DNA of 64,000 bases from CAYJBP01 sp964372025. GTDB taxonomy: Bacteria > Bacillota > Dehalobacteriia > UBA4068. A program made the translations under genes and the position numbers. How positions within the stretch are numbered: the first letter of the stretch is position 1; each line of letters opens with the position of its first letter. Under the pieces are notes generated by a model. The model had not been told where the DNA came from, ran no database searches, and saw only the letters and a program-made list of their open reading frames with translations. Shown in pieces: positions 37,307 through 46,532 of the stretch. Location: contig CAYJPF010000001.1 in the NCBI GenBank assembly GCA_964372025.1, forward strand, positions 1 through 64,000. Reading direction: 5' to 3'.

Positions 37307-40252
37307 TTAAAATAACATTGCATATCCTTCAAGTAATTTAAAATCATCTTCTAATGTTCTCTTAGGATTTATAACGTTATCTCTTCTTATTGTATGTAAT
37401 GCATATCCTAACATTGCCATGCAATAGGCACGGTCATCATGCATCTTATTTTCTTTATCAGGGGACAAATCGTATCTGTATCCACCATTTGTTCCATCAA
37501 ATCTATATATATTTACTAATTCTTCTTTTAAAAAATCTATTTGTACAAAAGCATCTTTTTCATCTTGTGAAAGCATATGAATCTCTTCTTTATCATTATC
37601 TGTTATAAAAAATTCTTTGCCATCATACTCTAATGGGAAAGATATCAAATCTAAACTAAGCATTTCAATCAACGCATCGTACATTACTGTTTTATATTTT
37701 TTTGGAGACAGCAATTTTAATTTATCAATTGCGTCTGGGAAATTATATAATTCTTCCTTGCTTTCCTCAGAATCTATAAGTCCTCTATGAAAATTACCTG
37801 ATGCATCATACCAATCTTCCATAAGATAATCAGCAATTGTAACTCCGCCTCCTCCTGAACCAGAATCTATAGATAAAGAATGTATATTTTCATAATCGGC
37901 TGACATTTTGCCATTATAATCCAACATCATTTTCTTTATATAGTCAATTTGTTCTGGAGTTCTAATTGGAGTTCTTTTCTTCTTCATAATATCTGAGAAA
38001 GAAACGCAATTAATAATATCCATTTTATATCCAACATTTTCATCTAAATATATTTTTCCGACAAGCACTATGGAGTTATCATAGCTACGAGCTGGGTCGA
38101 AAGCCAATACAAATAAGCTTCTATCATCATTGTAAAATATTGGCAAGTACTTGTGCGAATTTCTCACGATCATTGCCCTTTTAATAGGCTGTGAATCTCC
38201 TCCATCTTTAGTAAATATATTTTTGTACTCCCTCATAGCTTTTTCGGGATTTTGTCTCATTGCTAAATCAATTGTCTCTTGATCTATAAGAGGCGTTACG
38301 GGCTTTCCTTTCATTGTAGGGGCAAGTACCATATCGCAATTTATATCTGCAACAAAATAATTCGGATTCCCCATAAACATTTGCATTGAATATTCTTTAT
38401 ACATTGCGAAAAAATGTGTATCAACAGAAGATGCTGATGATGCAAGTATTCTTTGATTTGGTAAACTTTTAGGAGCTAATAAATTTGCAACTTGATCTTC
38501 TTCAGATCCATATTTTGCTGAAGCATTTTGTGTTAAGAATGGCTCAGTTGCAATAAACAATTCATTTGGAGTAAATCCAGATTCATCGTAAAAATTTAAA
38601 TTAGAACGTATTCCTCTCAATCTATCATAAGCTCCCGATAAAGAGGTGATTTCTGATCCATTAAATAATTCGCAAGAATATCTTCCGTCTTTATGTGTAA
38701 ACCCATCACTCTGAGAATTGCTACGCACTAATTCCATCGCAAATATATCTGTGCCACCAGTTATACTAGTGATCTCTTTTTTTGCAGTTTTTTCTATCTT
38801 TTTAAATGTCTCCTGAGATTGACTTGCAGTCGATGCTAACAAATATGTTTTGTGACTTGGAAACAACATTGATTTAGCCATTATAAATGGAGCTGACAGG
38901 AACGAATTATGTGTAACGGTGTGTTTTCCGCCACATATAAATAGTCCAGTGTTGTTGCCAACTGTGATGCATCTCATAGGTTTCTTAATTTTTGTTTTCC
39001 TTACGTCTACGATTGCTTTTGTCTGAGATATATCTGAAGATTTGTCTAATAACCTATCATATTTTCTTTTAAGTTTAAAAACTGCCATTTCTTTACTTGC
39101 TGAAAAGTGAATTATATAAGTAAAAGCTTTTGTGCCATCTTTTTTTACATAGTTTATATTTTCTTTTTTTGTTATATTATTTTTTATTCCTAACGAAGAT
39201 AATAATTGAGAAACTTGACTTATCAAATTATAATTAGTTTGGGAAAAACTACATCTTCCACTTTTATCAACATACCCATCACTATCCATAAGCCCTTGCA
39301 ATAACTCTAGTCTTTGCTCTACAGAAGCATATAGATATTCATTTGGAATATGTTTGTTTTTGTATAAGTTCATTTCTCTGATTTTATTTAAAAATGATCT
39401 TTTTTTCGAGCTCATTTTCGAACATCCATTTTCTTTAAAATCTTTTTCAAGGTCAAAAATAAATAAAAAACAATTATTTCTACTTTTATCTTTTTTTGTC
39501 TTAAAATAAGAAATTTTATTCTTAGTATTTTCAATCAAATCAGAAATATCGCTTTCAGCACATGTGATGTGAGAAGCACTACTAGTCCCATCTCCTAACC
39601 AATATCCTAGTATATATGGATCGATCTGCAAATTGTGTGATTTAGCATATTGAAGAGGTTTGCACAAAGGAATATGGAATCTATATTCTTTATTTCCATC
39701 TGTTCTTTCTATTAAAAATTTGCTATATAAAAAATCTGTATTTCTCAAACATGTCTGTCTTTCTCTTCTTTGCATAAATGACTTATCATAAACAGACCAT
39801 AAATGACTAGAATTTGCCTCAATTACTTCTCCATCTTCAAATTCAACTTCATAAACTTCTTCAAAGATAATAGGATTCAAATGTATGACTTCTGTTAATT
39901 TTCCATCATCGCCAAATATCTTATCTCCTATTTTTAATTCTCCAATTGTTTTTGTTACATTGTATCTATTTTCTTTTTCTCCTCTGTCTTTTGTCGAGAC
40001 GTATACTTTGGTATCAAGAGTGACCGCTTTACCAGCCGATCTGTTCATTGCCCATAGACAAAAGGGAGTTCCCCAACTATTCATGAATACATATTTTTGA
40101 AAATCCATCAGATATATTCCAAAAAAATGTTCTACAAAACTAATTGGATTCTTTCTGCCCCATTGTATAATTTCACACCATTTTAAATATGCCTCATATT
40201 TTCTTGTTGACATCTCGGTAGGAGTTTGTTTTATTATAATATTAGAATTCAT
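37307..40252 (-). CDS. terL: Large terminase subunit with an in-frame intein
   Basis: 981 codons with a 374-residue intein at residues 76-449; the spliced protein has 607 residues. The P-loop is NRSAGK (residues 70-75), followed after splicing by SFLSAPF, giving the ATPase motif GKS. Walker B is LNFYDESG (about residue 555). The nuclease domain has LAFDPARSYD and then LSIDSGSGGGGV and DDRAYCMAMLG, the acidic residues of a large terminase RNase H-like nuclease. It starts at an ATG that overlaps the stop codon of the upstream gene. It packages DNA into proheads together with the portal. Without splicing, the P-loop would be broken. Confidence 0.92.
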   Translation of the reverse strand: MNSNIIIKQTPTEMSTRKYEAYLKWCEIIQWGRKNPISFVEHFFGIYLMDFQKYVFMNSWGTPFCLWAMNRSAGKAVTLDTKVYVSTKDRGEKENRYNVTKTIGELKIGDKIFGDDGKLTEVIHLNPIIFEEVYEVEFEDGEVIEANSSHLWSVYDKSFMQRRERQTCLRNTDFLYSKFLIERTDGNKEYRFHIPLCKPLQYAKSHNLQIDPYILGYWLGDGTSSASHITCAESDISDLIENTKNKISYFKTKKDKSRNNCFLFIFDLEKDFKENGCSKMSSKKRSFLNKIREMNLYKNKHIPNEYLYASVEQRLELLQGLMDSDGYVDKSGRCSFSQTNYNLISQVSQLLSSLGIKNNITKKENINYVKKDGTKAFTYIIHFSASKEMAVFKLKRKYDRLLDKSSDISQTKAIVDVRKTKIKKPMRCITVGNNTGLFICGGKHTVTHNSFLSAPFIMAKSMLFPSHKTYLLASTASQSQETFKKIEKTAKKEITSITGGTDIFAMELVRSNSQSDGFTHKDGRYSCELFNGSEITSLSGAYDRLRGIRSNLNFYDESGFTPNELFIATEPFLTQNASAKYGSEEDQVANLLAPKSLPNQRILASSASSVDTHFFAMYKEYSMQMFMGNPNYFVADINCDMVLAPTMKGKPVTPLIDQETIDLAMRQNPEKAMREYKNIFTKDGGDSQPIKRAMIVRNSHKYLPIFYNDDRSLFVLAFDPARSYDNSIVLVGKIYLDENVGYKMDIINCVSFSDIMKKKRTPIRTPEQIDYIKKMMLDYNGKMSADYENIHSLSIDSGSGGGGVTIADYLMEDWYDASGNFHRGLIDSEESKEELYNFPDAIDKLKLLSPKKYKTVMYDALIEMLSLDLISFPLEYDGKEFFITDNDKEEIHMLSQDEKDAFVQIDFLKEELVNIYRFDGTNGGYRYDLSPDKENKMHDDRAYCMAMLGYALHTIRRDNVINPKRTLEDDFKLLEGYAMLF
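38906..40027 (-). mobile_element. Class 3-type intein with LAGLIDADG endonuclease in the TerL P-loop
   Basis: A 374-residue intein (terminase residues 76-449). It starts with Ala (AVTLDTKVYV), not Cys or Ser, ends in VTHN, and is followed by Ser. The splicing triad of class 3 inteins is present: Trp152 (SSHLW), Cys428 (RCITV) and Thr447 (VTHN). The usual first nucleophile is therefore replaced by the internal Cys. The middle has two DOD-type motifs, YILGYWLGDGTS and LLQGLMDSDGYV, of a LAGLIDADG homing endonuclease. Inserting exactly between GK and S makes the element hard to lose without repairing the gene. The class is assigned by motif only. Confidence 0.9.
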
Positions 40253-41364
40253 CAGCCAGTATTCCCACCTAACTTAACAATTTCTTGTTTTAAATATTCA
40301 TTTTCTTCTTTTGATAGCCTTAAATTTTCTTCTAATGATTTGTTGCTTTTATCTAAAGACATCATTTTTTCTCTTTGTTCTTTCAGCATTGTTGCATAGT
40401 CATTCTCATCAAACATAAGTTGAGATGCTATACTTTTATTGCTTATTTCGGCTATTTTTATGAAAGCTTCTGATGTTTTTATATCAAAAAAGTTTTCATC
40501 AACTGGCTTTATTTTCTTTTCTCTGAGCTCTTTTAATTTTCCAGATAAAGTATCTGATCCTTTTGTACTTCCATCTTGTTTACTTGAAGTAAGACGATTT
40601 TCCTTTGCAAATGACATTATTTGCATAGTAAGCATTTTTTTTATTTCCATCAATTGTTTTAGCTTCCCACTTTGAGACTCTAAATTTACTGTATCTTTAG
40701 TCAAATTACTTATAACATTATTCATAATGTCTAATTGGGAAAACATCTTTGTAACCTCAATTACAGCAGATAATTTAAAACTGTCTCCTACTGTACTCTC
40801 ATCTAAATAATTCAATATAGTATTATATAAAAATGGTCTTTCGTCTGCATTAGAATCGGCAAAAGGGTCGTACTTAATCAATTCAATTACTTCATTCATA
40901 TTTTCTAAATCTTTAGCGTCGAGGACTTTGAATTCCTCTTGTGTTAAAGAATTCTTAACTTTCATCGTCTGTACTGCCGAATTAGAGAAATCCTTATTAG
41001 AATATTGTGGCAATGAATTTATTTTTTGTATATATAATTTAATTACACTTGTATTCAAAGTGTCTTTTTGTTCTACTAGAGATTTTGCTAGAACTTCATC
41101 GTAATACATATCTAACATCTGACATATTTTAAATACAGAAAATTTTTCATCATCGTATTTCAATACAAGGCTATCATATAAATCAACAATGCATTTTTTA
41201 CATATCCATAATTTATTATCATTACCTTTGGTTAGCATACTATAACTATTGTAAAAAGATAATATAACATAGCTTTTCCCACAATATGTGCAATAATAAT
41301 CTTTACTTCTCTTTTCTCTTGTTTTTTCTTCAATTGTTTCACTCATTTGTCTCGTCACTCCCAT
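40252..41364 (-). CDS. Zinc-ribbon/coiled-coil protein upstream of terminase
   Basis: A 370-residue protein, with an N-terminal zinc-ribbon-like pattern (CTYCGKSY, then CKKC about 35 residues later) and a long C-terminal helical part with heptad-like runs (KSNKSLEENLRLSKEENEYL). Its stop codon overlaps the terminase start. Given the position it may replace a small terminase (DNA-recognition) subunit, but no family match can be claimed. Confidence 0.45.
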   Translation of the reverse strand: MGVTRQMSETIEEKTREKRSKDYYCTYCGKSYVILSFYNSYSMLTKGNDNKLWICKKCIVDLYDSLVLKYDDEKFSVFKICQMLDMYYDEVLAKSLVEQKDTLNTSVIKLYIQKINSLPQYSNKDFSNSAVQTMKVKNSLTQEEFKVLDAKDLENMNEVIELIKYDPFADSNADERPFLYNTILNYLDESTVGDSFKLSAVIEVTKMFSQLDIMNNVISNLTKDTVNLESQSGKLKQLMEIKKMLTMQIMSFAKENRLTSSKQDGSTKGSDTLSGKLKELREKKIKPVDENFFDIKTSEAFIKIAEISNKSIASQLMFDENDYATMLKEQREKMMSLDKSNKSLEENLRLSKEENEYLKQEIVKLGGNTG

Positions 41365-41390
41365 CTATCTCAATTTTCATTTATAATTCT

Positions 41391-41428
41391 TAAAAAAGAG
41401 TACACTTTTTATAAATGTACTCTTTTTG
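41391..41428 (-). terminator. Terminator upstream of the zinc-ribbon gene
   Basis: On the minus strand AAAAAGAGTACA, a loop, TGTACTCTTTTTT: a strong stem with T tract between the phosphoesterase gene and the packaging genes. It may separate early-expressed from late-expressed parts of the operon. Confidence 0.8.
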
Positions 41429-41441
41429 AAAAATTATATTA

Positions 41442-42662
41442 TTAATTTAAAATTATATTCTTTGTTCCAATATGACCATGAATATCATTAAATTCATATA
41501 GTCTTACAGAAGCTTTCGATCCAACTCTCAAAGAATCTGCATATGGACAACTCCCTATAAAAGATGGAGACATTAATAATGTCACATCATTGCTAACTCC
41601 TTCGCTTACAGATAGTGTTTTTGCAGTATGTTTGTGTCCCATAAAACAAATATCATAAAATATACGGTGTTGCACAGACAAGTCTTTTAAAATTGTTTCT
41701 GTGTTTTTGACTTGGTGTCCGTGTATAGCGATACATTTTGTATTAAAAATATCAAATGCTAAAAAATCTGTTTCATAATCTTTATGTATTTTAACTCTAG
41801 GATTATTTACTAGAAGATCATATACATAATTTATAATTATAAGCTCCATATCTTCAGTTGCTATTTCGCTTGCCTTTGTACTCAATGGTCTTATCTGCGT
41901 ATGATTTGACATAGGCACATGATAATATTCTACATCGCAATTTATTGAAAGTTCATTTAAGAAATTAGCTAGAATTCTTGATATCTCCACAACACTCATT
42001 ACCACAGATGTCTCATTTAAAGTCAAATCACTAATTCTTAACATTCCTTGAATAGTGTCCCCAAGGTTTAAAACTTTGATTTTATTAATCTTATTTTTGA
42101 TTATTTCCTTATTTACTTCGCAAAGCATTTTCTCAAATCTTTGAATACATATTTCTCTTGAATATTTATTGTTCATTCCAACAAAATGAGAGTTATAGTG
42201 TATGTCTGAAATAGCCAAAACATATTCCTTATTTTCATCTAAATAGAGATTATTGCTATATACAAAATCTGGAACGTCTAATGTCTCAATAGCATTTCTT
42301 ACGTTTTCATAAAACAATTCGAATCTACTGTGAATTCTCAATGTTTTAAGCTGTTCATTTTTTGTCGCTTGAAGTTTATATCTTTCTCTAATATATTCTT
42401 CTTTTGCTTCTTCAATTTTTGATATTGCATCTGATTGTCCATTATCTGATATTTCACTTAATGCATCTTGATAACCATCATTAAATCCCTCAGAATAAGG
42501 TCTAAACCATTTCCTATAAGCGTCAGAACTCTTATTTTCTCCACTCTCGCTATTTAGCAAATCTGCAATTTCTTCATTGGTTAAATTATATAGTTTTCTA
42601 TTCCTGAAAAGTCTGATCTTGTATTCTTTTAAAGTCTCATCTTCTCTTTTTTGAAGCTCCAA
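41442..42662 (-). CDS. Calcineurin-like metallophosphoesterase
   Basis: A 406-residue protein. The C-terminal two thirds carry all motifs of the calcineurin-like phosphoesterase fold: SDIHYNSHF (residues 152-160), LGDTIQG, SNHTQ, IHGHQ and MGHKHT. The first 140 residues are helical, with an HTH-like segment (NLTNEEIADLLN) and a coiled coil. Related phage enzymes act on nucleic acids or on phosphomonoesters; substrate unknown here. It lies after the HU-like gene, with a perfect RNA hairpin in the gap. Confidence 0.75.
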   Translation of the reverse strand: MELQKREDETLKEYKIRLFRNRKLYNLTNEEIADLLNSESGENKSSDAYRKWFRPYSEGFNDGYQDALSEISDNGQSDAISKIEEAKEEYIRERYKLQATKNEQLKTLRIHSRFELFYENVRNAIETLDVPDFVYSNNLYLDENKEYVLAISDIHYNSHFVGMNNKYSREICIQRFEKMLCEVNKEIIKNKINKIKVLNLGDTIQGMLRISDLTLNETSVVMSVVEISRILANFLNELSINCDVEYYHVPMSNHTQIRPLSTKASEIATEDMELIIINYVYDLLVNNPRVKIHKDYETDFLAFDIFNTKCIAIHGHQVKNTETILKDLSVQHRIFYDICFMGHKHTAKTLSVSEGVSNDVTLLMSPSFIGSCPYADSLRVGSKASVRLYEFNDIHGHIGTKNIILN

Positions 42663-42683
42663 TAAATCAACTCCTTTAACACA

Positions 42684-42710
42684 GTGGGATACTAACCGTT
42701 AGTACCCCAC
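42684..42710 (-). promoter_or_regulatory. Long perfect RNA hairpin in the gap before the phosphoesterase gene
   Basis: On the minus-strand RNA the arms GUGGGGUACUAAC and GUUAGUAUCCCAC pair over 13 bases, with only one G-U pair and a one-base loop. There is no following T tract, so it is not a typical terminator. It lies shortly before the AAAGGAG ribosome binding site of the next gene. It may be a processing or stability element. Confidence 0.55.
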
Positions 42711-42727
42711 ACTTCAATTTTTCCAAT

Positions 42728-43012
42728 CTATTTTACAGGAATTTCAGAGGCAATTCTCTTTAATTCACTTGTATTATCTATTGTTATTTTATTCTTAGGT
42801 GCGATATCAATCACTTCTTGTGTTTTAGGATTGATGCCCTTTCTAGCTTTACTAGTTTTAATTTTTGCAGTAAACATACCATCCTTAACAACTCCATCAG
42901 TTGCAAGTCCCTTTGCTCTTGCTTCATTAATTGCATCAAGGCAAGTTCCAACATCTTTTTGTGTAAATCCAGTTGCATCTGCTACTGCTTTAATTAATTC
43001 TACTTTAGTCAT
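42728..43012 (-). CDS. hup: HU-like DNA-bending protein
   Basis: A 94-residue protein with an N-terminal helix pair (MTKVELIKAVADATGFTQKDV) and the DNA-binding arm of the HU/IHF family: KTSKARKGINPKTQEVIDIAPKNK. Length and pattern match HU (about 90 residues). A phage-coded copy may help condense DNA, in replication or in regulation. It follows the ClpP gene, with an AAAGGAG ribosome binding site. Confidence 0.85.
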   Translation of the reverse strand: MTKVELIKAVADATGFTQKDVGTCLDAINEARAKGLATDGVVKDGMFTAKIKTSKARKGINPKTQEVIDIAPKNKITIDNTSELKRIASEIPVK

Positions 43013-43026
43013 TTTATCTTATTCTC

Positions 43027-43054
43027 CTTTTCGCTTTTCGCTTTTCGCTTTTCT
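43027..43054 (-). repeat. Heptanucleotide tandem repeat before the HU gene
   Basis: CTTTTCG is repeated almost four times, just upstream of the HU ribosome binding site (minus strand reading GCGAAAA). It is short and may vary by slippage, changing the leader length. Confidence 0.7.
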
Positions 43055-43055
43055 C

Positions 43056-43700
43056 TTAAATAATTATATCTATATCAAAAACAATCTCATCTGCCACACC
43101 ATAGTCTATCGCTTCTTTAGCTGTCAAGAACCATTCTTTTTTAGAATATTTCCCATATATCTGTGTAGTGATTTTTGAATGTTCTAAAATATACTGTTTT
43201 ACTTCTTTTTCTGTTTTTTTAATATCTTCAACTGTTTCAATAACTTGATTAGTTGTCCCTGAAACTCCATTTACATTGCCTTGATGTATAAGTATTTTAC
43301 TCTTAGGCATCACATACCTTTTGTCTCCAGCAAGGAATATCAGAGCTCCTGCTGACATACATATTCCCATATTGATAGTGTATATTGGAGTCTTGCTCAT
43401 CTTGATAATATCAATTAGAGCATTTGCAAAATCCAATCCTCCCCCATATGTATAAATATATATATTGATAGGTTGTCTTGATTCTACAGGAATATTTATA
43501 TCTTCTAAGTTCCATTTCATTATATATCTAATGAAGTCCATATAATATTCACTAACTGTGTCATCTAACCATATCTTTCTATCTTTGAGATTTTCATAGT
43601 AAACCATTGTAGCTGGATTTGGTAATTGCATATTATATAGTTCTTCTCCACCTACTATCCCAAAATCTCCTAATGATATCGATATTTCTTCTTTTCTCAT
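43056..43700 (-). CDS. clpP: ClpP-like protease
   Basis: A 214-residue protein with the ClpP/crotonase-fold core: YIYTYGGGLDFANALIDII, then MGICMSAGALIFLAG with Ser116 and ILIHQGN with His139. The position of the third triad member (Asp171 in E. coli ClpP, in RDRF) is taken by KEWF, so it is Glu189; an Asp-to-Glu change is possible but unusual. The last residues IDYGVADEI fit the family. It may be a head-maturation-type or a regulatory protease; its position among regulatory genes rather than capsid genes leaves this open. Confidence 0.8.
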   Translation of the reverse strand: MRKEEISISLGDFGIVGGEELYNMQLPNPATMVYYENLKDRKIWLDDTVSEYYMDFIRYIMKWNLEDINIPVESRQPINIYIYTYGGGLDFANALIDIIKMSKTPIYTINMGICMSAGALIFLAGDKRYVMPKSKILIHQGNVNGVSGTTNQVIETVEDIKKTEKEVKQYILEHSKITTQIYGKYSKKEWFLTAKEAIDYGVADEIVFDIDIII

Positions 43701-43732
43701 TCAATTCTCCTTTACTCTAACACTCTAGTTTT

Positions 43733-44142
43733 TTACATCTCATCTGCTAGTCTTGAAATAGGATTTCTATAATCTGATTTAAGTTTAATACATCCAAATT
43801 GTTTATTTCCCCTAAATATCTCTATCATTCTTTCCATTCCAGCATCTTCTTCGTTTAGAACATCTTTTTGCTCTAAGATATCTCCTTCAATTAACAATTT
43901 GCATCCAAATTTGCATCGTTGTATAATTGTTTTCATTTGATATATATTTATATTTTGGGCTTCTGTTACAATAACAACATCTCTCTCTCCAAATTCAACT
44001 CCTCTAATTTTACTTAAAGGAATGACTTCTAATTTTTCTTCATAAAGAAGAGTTGTTACTAAATCTGATCCACCTAATTTTGTTTTTAAAATCATACCTA
44101 TATTATCATCCAAAAGTTTGTCTGTAAGACTACCTGGCAAAA
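43733..44142 (-). CDS. phoH: PhoH-family ATPase, exon 2
   Basis: Second exon of PhoH, 410 bases. Its beginning, when joined to exon 1, gives IGFLPGSLTDKL, a conserved PhoH run. The exon has PLSKIRGVEFGERDVVIVTEAQN, the Walker B-like strand, then IIQRCKFGCKLLIEGD. The free-standing reading frame at 44164 starts with an ATG inside the intron and is not the real start. Exons 1 and 2 total 1,218 bases (406 codons, 405 residues), a good length for a PIN-PhoH protein. Confidence 0.9.
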
Positions 44143-45436
44143 CGGTTTTCACTATAACTTTCATTATAGTCCAGACTATATCTTAATCTTAATTAATTTT
44201 TATTTTTTAGATTTAAATATTTATCCCTTTTACGTTCTAAATATCTTTCGCAATTCTCATAATACAATTTGTCCATTATCTTTAAAACTTGTTGTTTTCC
44301 TCTCCATGCACAATGCCATGCATTTGTTTTAAATATCTTGTTGGATTTATTCTTTTTAATCATTTTGTCAATAATTTGTTGTATTTGCATTGTTATGTTT
44401 TTAGAATAACTTGTAAAATGCAATGTTACATCTTTACCTTCTTCATCATAAGTAATGCATCCATCTCCATCAAACAATCCTCTTACAAAATCAACTCTAT
44501 ATTTGTCAGGGATAAATTCTAATTTAAGAGAATCAATTTCGTATGTTTTATTTGGAACAATATTGTATTGCTTTAAGTCATCAAACATTTTTTTACTTAC
44601 AAATCCAATAGAACAATAGCCATTTCCTCTATTGTCATATTCAATTTTTGCATCCAAATTCAAATCATTTTTAAACTTTATAATTGTTTCAACGTCATCT
44701 TTCTTTAATCCAAACCTTATTTGATAAGTAGTATTTTGTATATTTCTAACATTGCCGTCAGCAAACAAAAATCCTATCCAATATGCTTTGAGTGGACTAT
44801 CTATTACTTCAAAATAGTCTTCATTAATAAATTTGTTTACAAAATTATTGTTTGGTTTACTTATTTCATTTTTCCTTATTATAAAACTTAAAGTATTTGT
44901 ATCTACATTATATTCTTTTGAAAGTTGGGATATCGTATATTTGTTACTCTCATATTTGTTTCTTATATCAGCTATCTCATCTTCTGTAAATTTTTTGCGT
45001 TTTCTTCCGCCTTTTATATAAACATTATTATTTCTCAGTATTCTATTTATCTGAGAGTATGACAAATCAAACACTTTTGTCATTTTCAATATAGATACAT
45101 TATTATTTGTATAATATTCTATCACTTTATTTTTTAGATTTAAATCCATTTTGTTTCCTTTAATTAATTAAGATTTGTTGTACTTCGAGATTTTACTCCC
45201 TACTCCCTCACGGGATAGTCGTTGAACGTTCTCCTATTCGGAGCTTCGCTGCTGATTGCCCATTGTACTAGTACTTAGGATTTAACCATATACCATCCAA
45301 TTAATTTTTTCTGCTTTCGCAACTATTCCATTTAAGCATATTTCATCTTTCTGTTTTAGTTTAATTGGCTTTAGGGTATTCCAGCAATTCACAACATTTT
45401 CAATGCATATCACTATACAAGGGGGCTATGCCACTA
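44143..45436 (-). mobile_element. Group I (IA-type) intron in the phoH gene
   Basis: A 1,294-base insertion with a classical core: CAATCAGCAGCGAAGC, then GTTCAACGACTATCCCG (45200-45250) and AAGATATAGTC (44172-44185) after the ORF. The 5' exon end AATAGGGT can pair with GCCCCC (P1, with a U-G pair at the splice site and a two-base internal mismatch, continued by CAA with TTG). The exon ends in U and the intron ends in G (44143). The splice restores IGFLPGS of the PhoH family; other junctions do not. It carries a LAGLIDADG gene in the peripheral loop between R and S elements. Confidence 0.92.
44193..45149 (-). CDS. LAGLIDADG homing endonuclease of the phoH intron
   Basis: A 318-residue protein. 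The N-terminus has two helix-turn-helix-like segments (NVSILKMTKVFDLSYSQINR and TISQLSKEYNVDTNTLSF), probably DNA-recognition modules. Then come two LAGLIDADG-type motifs: KAYWIGFLFADGNV and DFVRGLFDGDGCI. It has a proper ATG and an AAAGGAAA ribosome binding site. It is a type unrelated to the two enzymes of the tape measure introns, so the three introns were colonised independently by at least two endonuclease families. Confidence 0.88.
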   Translation of the reverse strand: MDLNLKNKVIEYYTNNNVSILKMTKVFDLSYSQINRILRNNNVYIKGGRKRKKFTEDEIADIRNKYESNKYTISQLSKEYNVDTNTLSFIIRKNEISKPNNNFVNKFINEDYFEVIDSPLKAYWIGFLFADGNVRNIQNTTYQIRFGLKKDDVETIIKFKNDLNLDAKIEYDNRGNGYCSIGFVSKKMFDDLKQYNIVPNKTYEIDSLKLEFIPDKYRVDFVRGLFDGDGCITYDEEGKDVTLHFTSYSKNITMQIQQIIDKMIKKNKSNKIFKTNAWHCAWRGKQQVLKIMDKLYYENCERYLERKRDKYLNLKNKN

Positions 45437-46244
45437 ACCCTATTGGTTCACTTCCTTTTAACTCTTTGCAAGTTGATAACATATATATTTTGTTTATATT
45501 TCCATTTTCCAATGCAGACAATGCATATCCTAATGAAAGAATTGTTTTTCCACTGCCACTTCGTCCAAACAAACAAGTGATGTTATTTGTTGAAATACTG
45601 TCAAACGCACATCTTTGAACCACATCAAATGGCTTAACTTCTCCAATATATTTATTTGTAAATTTTTTATGAGAAAGTTCAATGTGTTCTTCTCCATTCC
45701 ATTTTAGAATACTCACAACATCATCTGTCTTGTCTTTCACAAGGATATATTCGTTAATTGACAAATCATAAATGTTTTTATCAAGATTTTCATAAAAATA
45801 TGCTAATTCATCGTCGGTGTTTATTTTAACAAATTTATATCCTTTGAAGATTTCTTTAGCTTTATAGTCATTAAAATCTCTAACTCTAATACCTAATGCC
45901 CTACATTTTTCAATCATATTTAAATCTTGAGTAAGCATTATCGCATCTCTATCTAAAGTTTCTTGAACGTGTAATGCACTTAATACAATTCTATTATCGG
46001 GTCTTGTTATATCTAAATCTAATATATTTACCCTTGTTGCATTTGGCATTATATATATAAATTTATCTTTCAGCTCATTGATTTTTCTCATTGCTTGACG
46101 TGCTTTAAAAGATCTTGATGGATTTTCACTTGTTTTTAATTTATCTATTTCTTCTAAAACTACAATCGAACAATAAATTTTTTCATATTCTTCTAATTCA
46201 ACATCATTTAAAAGAATATTAGTATCTACAATGCAAGATTTCAA
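45437..46244 (-). CDS. phoH: PhoH-family ATPase, exon 1 (PIN domain + Walker A)
   Basis: First exon. An N-terminal PIN domain (VDTNILLND with Asp7, RPDNRIV, LTQD) is followed by a linker and the P-loop GRSGSGKT (residues 227-234) of a PhoH-type ATPase. It ends with KELKGSEPIG and the first base of the next codon. Fusion of PIN and PhoH is the YlaK-type form. In phages PhoH is a common auxiliary gene with a role in RNA metabolism that is still not well defined. Confidence 0.9.
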
Positions 46245-46262
46245 ACCTTATCACCCTTTCTG

Positions 46263-46427
46263 TTAAAATGACTCAATCGTATGTTTGCTCATAACTTCAC
46301 AATATTTGTAAAAGTCTCTGTCGCTTAACCAATAATGACGTTTTTTAACAGATTTCGATACTCCATCTCTTGGAATAAAACCGAATTTTTTTGCTTGTTT
46401 ATACTCGGCTTTTCTAATGCTACGCAT
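46263..46427 (-). CDS. Small basic protein upstream of phoH
   Basis: A 54-residue open frame with a good GGAGGATT ribosome binding site. The product is basic (RSIRKAEYKQAKKFGFIP, then SKSVKKRHYWLSDRDFYKY). It lies in the gap between phoH and the next gene and fits a small DNA-binding or regulatory protein, but there is no motif. It is more than an accidental frame, judged by its ribosome binding site and position. Confidence 0.5.
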   Translation of the reverse strand: MRSIRKAEYKQAKKFGFIPRDGVSKSVKKRHYWLSDRDFYKYCEVMSKHTIESF

Positions 46428-46532
46428 TCACAATCCTCCAATTATTTTTACTACGAAAACTACAACTTATGAAAATTCCTTGTATTTAGGCGTTTTTTTA
46501 ACACCTTAAATATATTATTACATAATATAGTT

